A DNA stretch of 64,000 nucleotides from the NCBI GenBank assembly GCA_902769535.1, contig CACXPH010000010.1, forward strand, positions 1 through 64,000. The letters run 5' to 3'. The stretch's first letter is position 1, and each line of letters begins with the position of its first letter. Source of the DNA: an uncultured Bacteroidales bacterium. Its GTDB lineage: Bacteria > Bacteroidota > Bacteroidia > Bacteroidales > Paludibacteraceae. This document shows, one piece after another, positions 14,698-22,324 of this stretch. Both the position numbers and the translations under genes were made by a program. Below the pieces are notes generated by a model. That model was not told where the DNA came from, made no database searches, and saw nothing but the letters and a program-made list of their open reading frames with translations.

Positions 14698-15381
14698 TTA
14701 TTGGGCAATCGCGATGTACTTGTCGATATCCTGTGCTTCAGCAGATGCAGGATAGTTCTCCTTGATCGCCTTGAAAGCCTTGAGAGCTTTCGCTTTCTCA
14801 CCTTCGTGCAGATAAACGAGACCTGCTTTCTTAAGGCTCATCGGCGCGATGATCTCGTTGCCGGACTCGGCAGCTGCCTCGAAAGCCTTAGCTGCTTTGC
14901 CGTACTCTTGGAGCTCGACATATGCATCACCGAGGAGTTGACGAGCAGCAGGATCGATATTCAGATCGTCTGCATCGAATTTCTTGAGATACTTAGCAGC
15001 ATTCTCGTAGTCGCCCTTCTCGAAATAGCAGATACCTGCGTAGAGGGCAGCGAGCTTGCCTTGCTGATAGAAACTGTACTCATCTGCGATGGCCTCGAAA
15101 CCGATGCACTCAGCGTCGTCACCGTTGAGGGCTTTGTCGAAATCGCCTGCCATGAAATAAACCACAGCCTTCGCATTTTCGTTGCTTGCCTCAAGCGCCT
15201 TCGGCTTGATGACGTAGTTGTTGATCGCGATGATAGCGACTGCTACGACAGCGATACCGCAAACGATCCAACTGATCAAGTTGGCGTTGTCTTCAATCCA
15301 TTTACCTGCGCCCGTCAGCGCCTCATTTACTTCTTGCAACTGTTCGTCCTGTTTTACGAACTCTTCTTTCTTTTTTGCCAT
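14698..15381 (-). CDS. TPR protein with single membrane helix (YfgM-like layout)
   Basis: A 227-residue protein with a charged N-terminal tail (MAKKKEEFVKQDEQLQE), one transmembrane segment at about residues 36-55 (ISWIVCGIAVVAVAIIAINN), and C-terminal tetratricopeptide repeats (YAGICYFEKGDYENAAKYLKKF, LGDAYVELQEYGKAAKAFEAA). This resembles YfgM/ancillary SecYEG translocon subunits, so a role in envelope protein handling is plausible but inferred. It is first of the 15381-to-8762 operon, and a TAAATTTG promoter lies 44 bases upstream. Confidence 0.82.
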   Translation of the reverse strand: MAKKKEEFVKQDEQLQEVNEALTGAGKWIEDNANLISWIVCGIAVVAVAIIAINNYVIKPKALEASNENAKAVVYFMAGDFDKALNGDDAECIGFEAIADEYSFYQQGKLAALYAGICYFEKGDYENAAKYLKKFDADDLNIDPAARQLLGDAYVELQEYGKAAKAFEAAAESGNEIIAPMSLKKAGLVYLHEGEKAKALKAFKAIKENYPASAEAQDIDKYIAIAQ

Positions 15382-15424
15382 TTTATTTTGTTAGTTTTTA
15401 TTAGTTTACTAATGAAAAAGCGTG

Positions 15425-15432
15425 CAAATTTA
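15425..15432 (-). promoter_or_regulatory. Bacteroidota -7 element for the TPR-ribH-lysC operon
   Basis: TAAATTTG on the minus strand, 44 bases before ATG at 15381. Confidence 0.65.
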
Positions 15433-15475
15433 CTACATTTTTTTGATATACGCAAGTATTTATGCATTTTTTACT

Positions 15476-15498
15476 AAAAAAGAGCCCCGTAGGGCTCT
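15476..15498 (-). terminator. Rho-independent terminator
   Basis: On the minus strand AGAGCCC-TACG-GGGCTCT is followed by six T. It begins two bases past the stop of the 102-residue protein gene and separates it from the next operon. Confidence 0.88.
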
Positions 15499-15500
15499 AT

Positions 15501-15809
15501 TTAGCGGCGATGGAATTTCTTTGAGTGCTTGTGATGCTTGCCTTTTTCGAAGCGTGCGTCCTTGAAACGTACTTCTCTGAACTGCATCTGACTGAATCGC
15601 GGGTCACGCATTTCTAATTGCTTGAACGCTTGCATTCTACGGAATTCCCGGCAACGAGGGCAATCACATTTACAGAACTTTATCTCTTTGCGGAACTCTG
15701 CTTTGCGACATTTTTCGAACTTGCCTCTTCGGCCTTGTGCGCTTGCGCTCATCGAAGCGCTCATCAATGCGGCGGCTAATAGCGCCATACTTAACATCTT
15801 TGCTCTCAT
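15501..15809 (-). CDS. Basic, Cys-rich small secreted protein
   Basis: A 102-residue protein with a signal peptide (MLSMALLAAALMSASMSASA, cleavage near residue 24). The mature chain is strongly basic, with many Arg and Lys, repeated R-D-P-R-F / R-E-V-R-F / K-D-A-R-F segments, a Cys cluster C-K-C-D-C-P-R-C and a His/Lys-rich end (KGKHHKHSKKFHRR). The cluster and His tail suggest metal binding, and the charge suggests contact with acidic surface polymers; both are inference. I recognise no family. It has its own terminator and an unassigned 5' region. Confidence 0.65.
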   Translation of the reverse strand: MRAKMLSMALLAAALMSASMSASAQGRRGKFEKCRKAEFRKEIKFCKCDCPRCREFRRMQAFKQLEMRDPRFSQMQFREVRFKDARFEKGKHHKHSKKFHRR

Positions 15810-16135
15810 AACTGTTTGATTTTTAATGGGTTAATAGTGTTCTTAACCGCGACTCATCTCGCAGTTACAAGAGTTCTTACAAGAACCGTGCCAAACGCAA
15901 CAGGCACAAAAAAAGCGCCTACATAACTTTCGATCGAGAAAACTTCCGATTAATAGGATTTGAGGCCTGCTTTTTCCTCTGTAATCCGGCCACCTCATCG
16001 CTATCGCTTTCGCGGGTCTCGGCGTAGAGTACCGGCACGCCATTAGTGAAGCATTTGCACTCGGTTAGTTGTTATTTGTTGAGTTTTCCGGTTCCTATTG
16101 TTATGAGACGCTATATCTTTGTAAAAAATTTTTTT
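15810..16135. other. 326-base gap with hairpins, possible structured RNA
   Basis: No convincing gene is seen. Several hairpins occur: GTTCTT-AC-AAGAAC (15873-15886), GTGCC/GGCAC (15888-15907), a GAGGCC/GGCC-CTC stem near 15961-16000 and GCGA/TCGC repeats near 16000-16015. One minus frame without ATG gives a protein-like 40-odd residues (GVPVLYAETRESDSDEVAG) ending at about 15930. The tract could be a leader of the Cys-rich protein gene, a small RNA or a gene remnant. TATCTTTG at 16112-16119 on the plus strand resembles a -7 box. Confidence 0.35.
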
Positions 16136-17479
16136 TTAATATCTGTGCCAGCCGAGGGTTAGCACGATTCTATGTGTATCTGTATTAATGTCAATGGGTT
16201 GTGCTGTTTCGTATGCGTACATGCGCAGGTTCTGCCAACGATATTGGTAAGCCATTTGCACTATGAAGATTTGTCCGCGGTAGCCTATGGCGCCGCTGAC
16301 ATACTGGGTTGATTTCGGACGCAACGTGTGCGTATCGTAACGCTCAAATGCGGGATCTAACGGGACTATTTTATCGTAGGACTTGGAGAAAGTCGATTCA
16401 TAGCAGTAACCGGCATTGAGATAGAGTCCCGGAATAGGCACTATTTCGAGACCTGCGCGCAAAGTATGGAGATCGTCGGCATCCTTGGCGTGGCTATAAT
16501 CATACTGGAGTGAGAGCATTCCATAGAGGCCTACTTGCAGCGCTGCGCCAAAACTGGCACGAAGCGGCGCATGATAATCCTTCCATTCATCATAAGTTTC
16601 GCGACGCGAACCATAACGGAGTGAATCGGTCTGAGCCGACATCACACCTGAAGTAGAACAACGAACGGTATTGGCCGTAGGTGTAAGGATAGAAGCTCCT
16701 AAACGCACCCACTTACAAGGACGATAAATCAAACCGAAGGAACCTCCTACTCCAAAGCCGCTCATAATGAGCGAATTATCGTTTTCAAGGTCATATGGTT
16801 TGCCATCGGCACTATACTGAGCGAACACCTCATAGTAATTCGCCTCGGCAGCATAGCGATAGGAATACATGCGTAAACCGGCACCTATATACAAGCGATG
16901 CGAGATGTTTATAGACCAATCGATATTGTATTGGTTCACGTAACCCGATTCTCGCAACCTGAAGTCACTATATGTGTTGTAAGGGGTAGTAGGATAAGGT
17001 ATCTTCAGGTCGATACCATACGAATCCAATAACTCGCCCATGGAACGATCGGAGCCGGCATACAGTTTCTGCTCTCGCGAATAGGAACGCAGTCGGCTAT
17101 AAGAGAACATGAGGTTGTTGGTAATAACACCTTGTTCTTTACCGGGGTTTCCAAACGCAACAACAAACGACACTTGAGGCATCATGAACAGGTTCGCAGT
17201 CTTGGGCAGTGAGTCGCATTTATCCTGGCGTGTACGATCACGCTGGAAGTCAAGAGTAAGCATTACCTCACTATGCCGATAAACACCCAAGCCGGCAGGA
17301 TTGTCATTTACTGCCGAGGGGTCACCACCAATTGCCGTCATCGCGCCCGACATACCTACATAACGGGCCGTTCCCATGATCTGACGCTCGCTTAAGCGAT
17401 CGTAGTCTTGGGAATAGCCTACCCCAGCCCTCCCTAAAAGGAGGGAGAAAAGGATCACTATGGATATGCGGCGTCTCAT
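16136..17479 (-). CDS. Outer membrane protein of the FadL/OmpP1-TodX type
   Basis: A 447-residue protein with a signal peptide (VILFSLLLGRAGVGYS) and an N-terminal plug-like motif SERQIMGTARYVGMSGAMTAIGGDPSAVNDNPAGLG, the hallmark of FadL/OmpP1 porins in Bacteroidota. The rest is made of alternating strands with aromatic girdles (LSLQYDYSHAKDADDL, GLYLNAGYCYES) and ends in LTLGWHRY, a typical barrel C-terminus. It likely passes hydrophobic compounds across the outer membrane. It overlaps the lipoprotein gene by 4 bases and is last in the lrp-trpS run. Confidence 0.85.
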   Translation of the reverse strand: MRRRISIVILFSLLLGRAGVGYSQDYDRLSERQIMGTARYVGMSGAMTAIGGDPSAVNDNPAGLGVYRHSEVMLTLDFQRDRTRQDKCDSLPKTANLFMMPQVSFVVAFGNPGKEQGVITNNLMFSYSRLRSYSREQKLYAGSDRSMGELLDSYGIDLKIPYPTTPYNTYSDFRLRESGYVNQYNIDWSINISHRLYIGAGLRMYSYRYAAEANYYEVFAQYSADGKPYDLENDNSLIMSGFGVGGSFGLIYRPCKWVRLGASILTPTANTVRCSTSGVMSAQTDSLRYGSRRETYDEWKDYHAPLRASFGAALQVGLYGMLSLQYDYSHAKDADDLHTLRAGLEIVPIPGLYLNAGYCYESTFSKSYDKIVPLDPAFERYDTHTLRPKSTQYVSGAIGYRGQIFIVQMAYQYRWQNLRMYAYETAQPIDINTDTHRIVLTLGWHRY

Positions 17480-17709
17480 TTCTTTATACGGATCGTGACG
17501 GTAGTGTCTTGGACGTTGAGGTATTCGATCGTTGGGGACGGAGTATTTGGAGTCGACTCGATGGTATCCGATTTAATTGGAGTAATCGGAGTTGTCGGTG
17601 TCTGCTTTTCCGTCCAATGGTACGCGTCATCAATAGGAATGGTTGAAACCGTTCCACAAGCGCTGAATAAGAGCACGACAAGGCATAATATGGCCGAGTG
17701 TTTACGCAT
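17476..17709 (-). CDS. Small lipoprotein
   Basis: A 77-residue lipoprotein with lipobox LFSAC (Cys18) and a Pro/Thr-rich extended mature chain (QTPTTPITPIKSDT). It overlaps trpS upstream by one base and the porin gene downstream by four, so it is translated with them. The extended chain may be a linker or a partner of the porin; there is no recognised domain. Confidence 0.7.
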   Translation of the reverse strand: MRKHSAILCLVVLLFSACGTVSTIPIDDAYHWTEKQTPTTPITPIKSDTIESTPNTPSPTIEYLNVQDTTVTIRIKK

Positions 17710-18698
17710 TAGATCTTTCTAAAACCGATGATCTCACGAACCTCTTCGATGGTTTTTTCTGCACGAGCGGCAGCTTTCTCTGCACCTTGTCTCATTACTT
17801 TATCAAGTAATGCATCGTCGGATGAATAAGCGAGAATACGCTCGCGGATCGGTGCGAGAAGTGCATTCGCATCAGCCGCCATCTGCTTTTTCATATCTCC
17901 GTAACGGATGGTCATGTTGTTGTAGAGATCGTTGTAGTAATCCGCTGCCTCTTTGCCGGAAAGGAGTTCGCAGAGCGTGAAGAGGTTCTGGATGACTTCC
18001 GGTTTCTCTTGGTTGAGTTGGGTAGGTCCTTGATCGGTTACCGCACGCATGATCTTCTTGGTGACGGTTTTCTCGTCATCACAGAGATAGAGACAGTTTC
18101 CTTCAGACTTACCCATCTTACCTGTGCCATCGAGACCGGGCACTTTGACTGCTTTGTCTGCAAAATGGAAGGAGGCGGGTTCTTTGAAATACTCGACGTT
18201 ATAGATTCTATTGAATCTACGGGCAAAGAGACGCGCCATCTCCATGTTCTGTTCCTGATCTTTGCCTACCGGCACTTTGTCGGCCTTGTGCATGAGGATA
18301 TCCGCCGCCATGAGGCACGGGTACGTGAGCAAACCGGCATTGACGTTATCGGGCTGTTTGCGCACTTTCTCCTTGAAGGAAGTAACGCGTTCGAGTTCAC
18401 CCAGATAGGCGTTCATATTGAGGTACAGATAGAGTTCGAGCACTTGTTTGACGTCGGATTGCACGTATATCGGCGCCTTCTCCGGATCAATGCCGCAAGC
18501 GAGGTATTCGCTAAGGATGGTCTTGACCGAATTGCGGATGTTTTCCGGCGTAGGGTGCGTCGTAAGCGAATGCCAATCGGCGATGAAGAACATACAGTCG
18601 TATTCGTCCTGCATCTTGACGAAACTCTTCACCGCACCGAAGTAATTGCCGAGGTGTAAGTTGCCCGTCGGTCTAATTCCACTAATAACTCTTTCCAT
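17709..18698 (-). CDS. trpS: Tryptophanyl-tRNA synthetase
   Basis: A class I aminoacyl-tRNA synthetase charging tRNA-Trp. The 329-residue protein has the HIGH-type motif TGNLHLGNYFGAVK at residues 11-24, YPCLMAADILMHKADKVPVGKDQEQN, and the KMSKS-type loop KMGKSEGN. The C-terminal helical region ends EEVREIIGFRKI. The length is normal. It lies downstream of an Lrp-type regulator with a heptamer array between. Confidence 0.95.
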   Translation of the reverse strand: MERVISGIRPTGNLHLGNYFGAVKSFVKMQDEYDCMFFIADWHSLTTHPTPENIRNSVKTILSEYLACGIDPEKAPIYVQSDVKQVLELYLYLNMNAYLGELERVTSFKEKVRKQPDNVNAGLLTYPCLMAADILMHKADKVPVGKDQEQNMEMARLFARRFNRIYNVEYFKEPASFHFADKAVKVPGLDGTGKMGKSEGNCLYLCDDEKTVTKKIMRAVTDQGPTQLNQEKPEVIQNLFTLCELLSGKEAADYYNDLYNNMTIRYGDMKKQMAADANALLAPIRERILAYSSDDALLDKVMRQGAEKAAARAEKTIEEVREIIGFRKI

Positions 18699-18703
18699 GT
18701 TAT

Positions 18704-18738
18704 ATTTATGATTGCAAATTTATGATTTATGATTCAGA
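18704..18738. repeat. Heptamer array, ATTTATG family, 5 units
   Basis: Five heptamers (ATTTATG, ATTGCAA, ATTTATG, ATTTATG, ATTCAGA) between the Lrp-type regulator gene and trpS. The TAA stop of the regulator (18727-18729) and its last codon are in the array. Confidence 0.92.
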
Positions 18739-19194
18739 TTCTATGGGTAATTGACGATAGATCGGTTGAGCAAGCGTGGTCAGGGTCGTGGTATCTGCCA
18801 CGCCGGGGATGATCTGAATCTTGCTATTAAGCAAAGTCAGCAGGTGTTCATTATCGCGCGCGAATACTTTAATAAGGAGTCCGAACTCGCCAAGGGTGTA
18901 CTGCGCTTCCACCACTTCGGGTATCTGCTCCAAGGCTGCGATGACCTGATTGTACATGGAGGCTTTTTCCATCTTGATACCGATATACACGCAGAGCTGG
19001 TAACCAAGCGATTTGGGTTGCACATGATAGCTGGAACCCGTGATCACGTCGTTGTCAAACATCTTCTGAACGCGTTGATGCACTGCTGCTCGGCTGACAC
19101 CACATTGCTCCGCCACATCGCGGAAAGGAATGCGTGCGTTTTGCGTAATAATCTTAAGAATCTTACGATCTAACTCGTCAATTTTTTCCATCAT
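18727..19194 (-). CDS. Lrp/AsnC-family transcriptional regulator
   Basis: A 155-residue regulator. An N-terminal winged helix-turn-helix (LDRKILKIITQNARIPFRDVAEQCGVSRAAVHQRVQKM) is followed by the RAM ligand-binding domain (LCVYIGIKMEKASMYNQVIAAL, then VVEAQYTLGEFGLLIKVFA). Such proteins sense amino acids and form octamers. It has its own TAATTTTG promoter and is transcribed divergently from an O-methyltransferase gene. Trp synthetase follows, but the ligand is not known. Confidence 0.92.
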   Translation of the reverse strand: MMEKIDELDRKILKIITQNARIPFRDVAEQCGVSRAAVHQRVQKMFDNDVITGSSYHVQPKSLGYQLCVYIGIKMEKASMYNQVIAALEQIPEVVEAQYTLGEFGLLIKVFARDNEHLLTLLNSKIQIIPGVADTTTLTTLAQPIYRQLPIESES

Positions 19195-19219
19195 TTTACT
19201 AAAATGCTTAATTTTGACT

Positions 19220-19227
19220 GCAAAATT
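19220..19227 (-). promoter_or_regulatory. Bacteroidota -7 element for the Lrp-type regulator operon
   Basis: TAATTTTG on the minus strand, 26 bases before ATG at 19194. It is back to back with the promoter at 19260. Confidence 0.6.
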
Positions 19228-19259
19228 ACAATAATATTTTCATATATGCAAATTTTTTT

Positions 19260-19267
19260 GTACTTTT
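19260..19267 (+). promoter_or_regulatory. Bacteroidota -7 element for the O-methyltransferase gene
   Basis: TACTTTTG, 21 bases before the chosen ATG at 19288. Its position excludes the upstream ATG at 19204 as the start. Confidence 0.7.
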
Positions 19268-19287
19268 GCGGCAAATTTCGTAACAAA

Positions 19288-19917
19288 ATGACACTTGACG
19301 AGTACATTTCCCTCCACTCCACTCCGGAGAATGAGGCCTTGGAGGCCATCACACGTGACACGTATAACCATGTGCTGAATCCGCATATGCTGAGCGGACA
19401 CGTGCAAGGACGCGTGCTGAGCATGATCAGTCACATGATTCGTCCTAAGCGCATTTTAGAGCTCGGTACGTTTACCGGGTATAGTGCGCTGTGCTTGGCG
19501 GAAGGCCTGCCAGAAGGCGGAAAGCTGATCACTATTGAACATAATGATGAGTTGGAAGAGACGATTAGACGCAACTTGTCGCGCTCGCCTCTTAGCGACC
19601 GCATCGAGTTGCGTATTGGAGATTGTATATTGGAGATTGGAGATTTGGTCGATACGTACGATCTGGTATTCATTGATGCAGATAAGCGGGAATATTGTAC
19701 GTATTTGGATCTGGTGTATCCGTTGGTGCCGGTTGGAGGGTTTATACTGGCAGATAACACCCTTTGGGACGGGCATATTATTGATCCGGCCTATGACAAG
19801 GACAAACAGACGCTGGGTTTGCGGGCTTTTAATGATAAAGTGAAGGAGGACGACCGCTTTGAGCAAGTCATCCTCCCGTTACGAGACGGATTAACAATCA
19901 TTCGGAAGGTTCGTTAA
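19288..19917 (+). CDS. SAM-dependent O-methyltransferase (COMT-like, class I)
   Basis: A 209-residue protein of the Methyltransf_3 family related to TrmR/YrrM and catechol O-methyltransferases. Motifs: RILELGTFTGYSALCLAEGLP (SAM site), LITIEHNDELEETIRRN, and YDLVFIDADKREY with the metal-binding Asp, then FILADNTLWDG. The substrate may be a small catechol or a tRNA wobble hydroxyuridine as for TrmR; I cannot tell which. The start at 19288 follows the promoter. Its TAA stop lies inside an octamer array shared with the convergent thioesterase gene. Confidence 0.9.
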   Translation: MTLDEYISLHSTPENEALEAITRDTYNHVLNPHMLSGHVQGRVLSMISHMIRPKRILELGTFTGYSALCLAEGLPEGGKLITIEHNDELEETIRRNLSRSPLSDRIELRIGDCILEIGDLVDTYDLVFIDADKREYCTYLDLVYPLVPVGGFILADNTLWDGHIIDPAYDKDKQTLGLRAFNDKVKEDDRFEQVILPLRDGLTIIRKVR

Positions 19918-19952
19918 ACCGTTAAATTGTTAAGTTGTTAAATTGTTAGGGC
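19913..19952. repeat. Octamer array, GTTAAANN family, 5 units
   Basis: Five units (GTTAAACC, GTTAAATT, GTTAAGTT, GTTAAATT, GTTAGGGC) between convergent genes. The TAA stops of both genes (19915-19917 plus; 19938-19940 minus) are inside the array. Confidence 0.9.
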
Positions 19953-20441
19953 TTCTTCGAAAGTGTAGTCTTTTTCTTCCGTTGTAGAGGCGATGTAACC
20001 CATCGTCTCTTTTGCTTGTTCTTGCGGGAAGGTGAAGTATGTGCAGACGCACTCACAGAGCAATTCGCCTTCGGCGGAATAGAGTTCTCCTTGCACGATA
20101 GCTACGTTTCGACGCATCTCTTTGAGGTAAGCTCGGAGCTTGATGTATTCTTGCAGCGTGGAGACGGGTTTATGGTAACGCATCTCCATCTTAGCCGTCA
20201 CTCCGGCGGTCTTCAGTTTATGGAAGACCACCCATCCGCATACTTCGTCGAGTAGCACGGCCTGAATACCGCCGTGGAGGGTGTTGAGCCATGACTGGTG
20301 GTTCTGCGTCGGACGCCAGATGGAGACGATATCGTCGCCGTCTTCAAAGAAGCGCATGCGGGTGCCTATCGGGTTGTCCGGACTGCAGCCGAAGCAGTTA
20401 TAGCCGGGGAAAGAAGTCCAAGGATTGATGATTCGTTTCAT
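19938..20441 (-). CDS. Hotdog-fold thioesterase (PaaI-like)
   Basis: A 167-residue single hotdog domain protein. The motif LNTLHGGIQAVLLDEVCGWVVF gives the HGG and catalytic acidic residue of the PaaI/4HBT family, and the second half VTAKMEMRYHKPVSTLQEYIKLRAYL is the typical strand set. An N-terminal NCFGCSPDNPIGTRMRFF segment with two Cys is common in this subgroup. It probably hydrolyses an acyl-CoA or acyl-ACP. It overlaps the HAD gene by 4 bases. Confidence 0.88.
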   Translation of the reverse strand: MKRIINPWTSFPGYNCFGCSPDNPIGTRMRFFEDGDDIVSIWRPTQNHQSWLNTLHGGIQAVLLDEVCGWVVFHKLKTAGVTAKMEMRYHKPVSTLQEYIKLRAYLKEMRRNVAIVQGELYSAEGELLCECVCTYFTFPQEQAKETMGYIASTTEEKDYTFEEALTI

Positions 20442-21070
20442 AATTTTGCATCGGTTTTAAGCGCCTCTATGGACGGGAACGTGCGCCAATGAACGGTTTG
20501 CTCAGCGGCCAGGCGATTCATCTCGAGGTCGTCAATGAAGATGACATCTCTACCCTCGCCTTGAATGGCCGTCTGTACGGCTTGGTAGATAGCCTCTTCG
20601 GGCTTGGAGAGGTGCATCTTTTGCGAGAGGAAGAGCGCGTCAAAATGGGTGTCGAGACCATAAGTGGCGTTGATGAAGTCGAAATGCAGGTCGTTGCCGT
20701 TGGACAGCAGATAGGTCTTATGACCTTTGGCACGCAGGGAGTCGATGAAATCCAGCCGCTCTTTCGGCAGTTCGCCGAGCATCGCCATCCACGCGTCCAT
20801 CACCTCTTGTTCAGTGGTTCCGGGACGGCAGTAATGCAGCACTTCCGACAGGAACTGATCTGTGCTAATAAGGCCTTTCTCGAAGTCTGCCATGAGTTGC
20901 TTGGACGCCACGCTGACGGCTTTCACACCCTCTCCGCGGCTGTCCATCCCGAGTATCTGACGCATGTTCTGCTCACCCATAAGCGCCTCAAACGCCTTCA
21001 TGCATCGGCTCACATTAAGCCCTATCAGCACTCCGCCTAAGTCAAAGATATAGATTGTCTTTTCGTCCAT
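20438..21070 (-). CDS. HAD-superfamily hydrolase (subfamily IA)
   Basis: A 210-residue HAD phosphatase with motif I DLGGVL (Asp10) and a helical cap (residues about 18-90). Motif II is TYLLSNGND, motif III Lys is in SQKMHLSKPEEAIY, and motif IV is FIDDLEMN. This YihX-like pattern fits dephosphorylation of small sugar phosphates, but the substrate is unproven. It is between the COG0523 GTPase and thioesterase genes. Confidence 0.88.
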   Translation of the reverse strand: MDEKTIYIFDLGGVLIGLNVSRCMKAFEALMGEQNMRQILGMDSRGEGVKAVSVASKQLMADFEKGLISTDQFLSEVLHYCRPGTTEQEVMDAWMAMLGELPKERLDFIDSLRAKGHKTYLLSNGNDLHFDFINATYGLDTHFDALFLSQKMHLSKPEEAIYQAVQTAIQGEGRDVIFIDDLEMNRLAAEQTVHWRTFPSIEALKTDAKL

Positions 21071-21076
21071 TTCGAT

Positions 21077-22324
21077 TTATTGCAGACAATGATCGAGCGC
21101 GGCTGTAAGAGCCTGTTTGTCGAGGTGCTGACCGATAAAGACGAGTTTCTGCATGCGGTCGCCATATTGGTCATTCCAATCGTGACGGAGCTGGGCGTCG
21201 TCTGCCATGAGTTGCATGAGTTCCTCTTTGGGCATGGTAGCGAACCACTCTCCAGCTTTGCGGAGGTTGAATTGTCTACCGGCTTGCTCGAAGAGATAAC
21301 ACATATCGTACTCTTCCGCAAAATAGCACATACCTTTGCAACGGATGACGTTTGTAGGCCATTTGGTGGCCACGAACTCATCAAAGAGACCAAGGTCAAA
21401 GGGTTTGCGTGCGTAATAGACGTAGGTGTCGATTCCGAACTCTGCGAGATGGTCATGACCATGCTCGTGATCATGATCATGGTGATGATGCTCGTGCTCA
21501 TGATGGTGATGCCCCTCCTCGGCGGAGGCCGTTCCTCCCGTTTCATCGGGAGGACACTCCGCATCCTCATCTTCGTCATGATGATGACTTGCGTCCTCAA
21601 CCTCTTGGATCCAGGTAGCTGAAGTTGCTGTGCGGTCGAAGTCAAAAAGACGGGTGTTCAGGATCTTCTCAAAGGGTACATCGCAGTAGTTCGTCTCGAT
21701 GATTTCCGCTTTGGGTTGTATACCACGAATAATTGCTTTAATTCGAGAAAGTTCCTCTTCGCTAACTTCGGAGGCCTTGTTTAGCAGAATTATGTTACTG
21801 AACTCTATTTGCTCAATTACGAGTGCAGCAAGATCTTCTTCCTTCGGAATATAGTGCTCTAACACCTTTCCGGAATCGAACTCGTCGCGCAGACGCAGGG
21901 CATCTACCACAGAGCAGATACAATCAATCACAGGCAGGCCGTCGGTAGCGAACTGCGGTACCATTTGCGCATACGAACAGATGGTCTGTGCTATCGGGCC
22001 AGGTTCACAAATACCACTGGCCTCGATGACGATGTAATCATAGGCTTTCTGGGCTGCCAAGTCATGGAGTTGTGCGAGCAAATCCATCTTGAGCGAGCAG
22101 CATATACAGCCGTTCTGGAGGGCGACGAGTGAGTCATCGTTCTGGCTCACTACTCCGCCCTTCTGAATCAGCGATGCATCAATATTCACTTCTCCGATGT
22201 CGTTAACAATCACCGCAAAACGAATACCTTTCTGGTTCGTCAGGATACGATTGAGAAGCGTTGTTTTACCACTACCGAGATAACCTGTGATTAATAAAAC
22301 CGGGATTTTATTTACTTCAATCAT
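21077..22324 (-). CDS. COG0523 (CobW/ZNG1-type) GTPase metal chaperone
   Basis: A 415-residue G3E GTPase. P-loop GYLGSGKTTLLNR at residues 14-26, the CxCC metal motif NGCICCSL, guanine specificity ILLNKAS, and the C-terminal CobW_C domain (KPFDLGLFDEFVATKWPTNVIRCKGM). A His/Asp-rich linker (residues about 245-297) should bind Zn or other metal. Inside the linker the stretch ECPPDETGGTASAEEG is encoded over two palindromes (CCTCCCG/CGGGAGG and CCTCC/GGAGG) and looks like an in-frame insertion. It overlaps the DUF2723 gene by 4 bases. Likely delivers metal to a client enzyme, perhaps under zinc limitation. Confidence 0.9.
   Translation of the reverse strand: MIEVNKIPVLLITGYLGSGKTTLLNRILTNQKGIRFAVIVNDIGEVNIDASLIQKGGVVSQNDDSLVALQNGCICCSLKMDLLAQLHDLAAQKAYDYIVIEASGICEPGPIAQTICSYAQMVPQFATDGLPVIDCICSVVDALRLRDEFDSGKVLEHYIPKEEDLAALVIEQIEFSNIILLNKASEVSEEELSRIKAIIRGIQPKAEIIETNYCDVPFEKILNTRLFDFDRTATSATWIQEVEDASHHHDEDEDAECPPDETGGTASAEEGHHHHEHEHHHHDHDHEHGHDHLAEFGIDTYVYYARKPFDLGLFDEFVATKWPTNVIRCKGMCYFAEEYDMCYLFEQAGRQFNLRKAGEWFATMPKEELMQLMADDAQLRHDWNDQYGDRMQKLVFIGQHLDKQALTAALDHCLQ

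Noticed and set aside
15843..16043. Minus-strand frame of 66 codons rich in Arg, Cys and Trp
   Set aside because: Composition is unlike neighbouring proteins and the tract is full of hairpins; treated as non-coding.
16112..16119. Plus-strand TATCTTTG as a promoter
   Set aside because: It would transcribe only antisense into the porin gene, and no TTTG lies at the right distance; kept only as a remark.
4120..18738. Heptamer arrays as CRISPR arrays
   Set aside because: Units are 7 bases with no spacers and no cas genes are present.
19204..19287. Longer start for the O-methyltransferase
   Set aside because: The promoter TACTTTTG lies at 19260-19267, downstream of that ATG, and the extra residues are hydrophobic noise.
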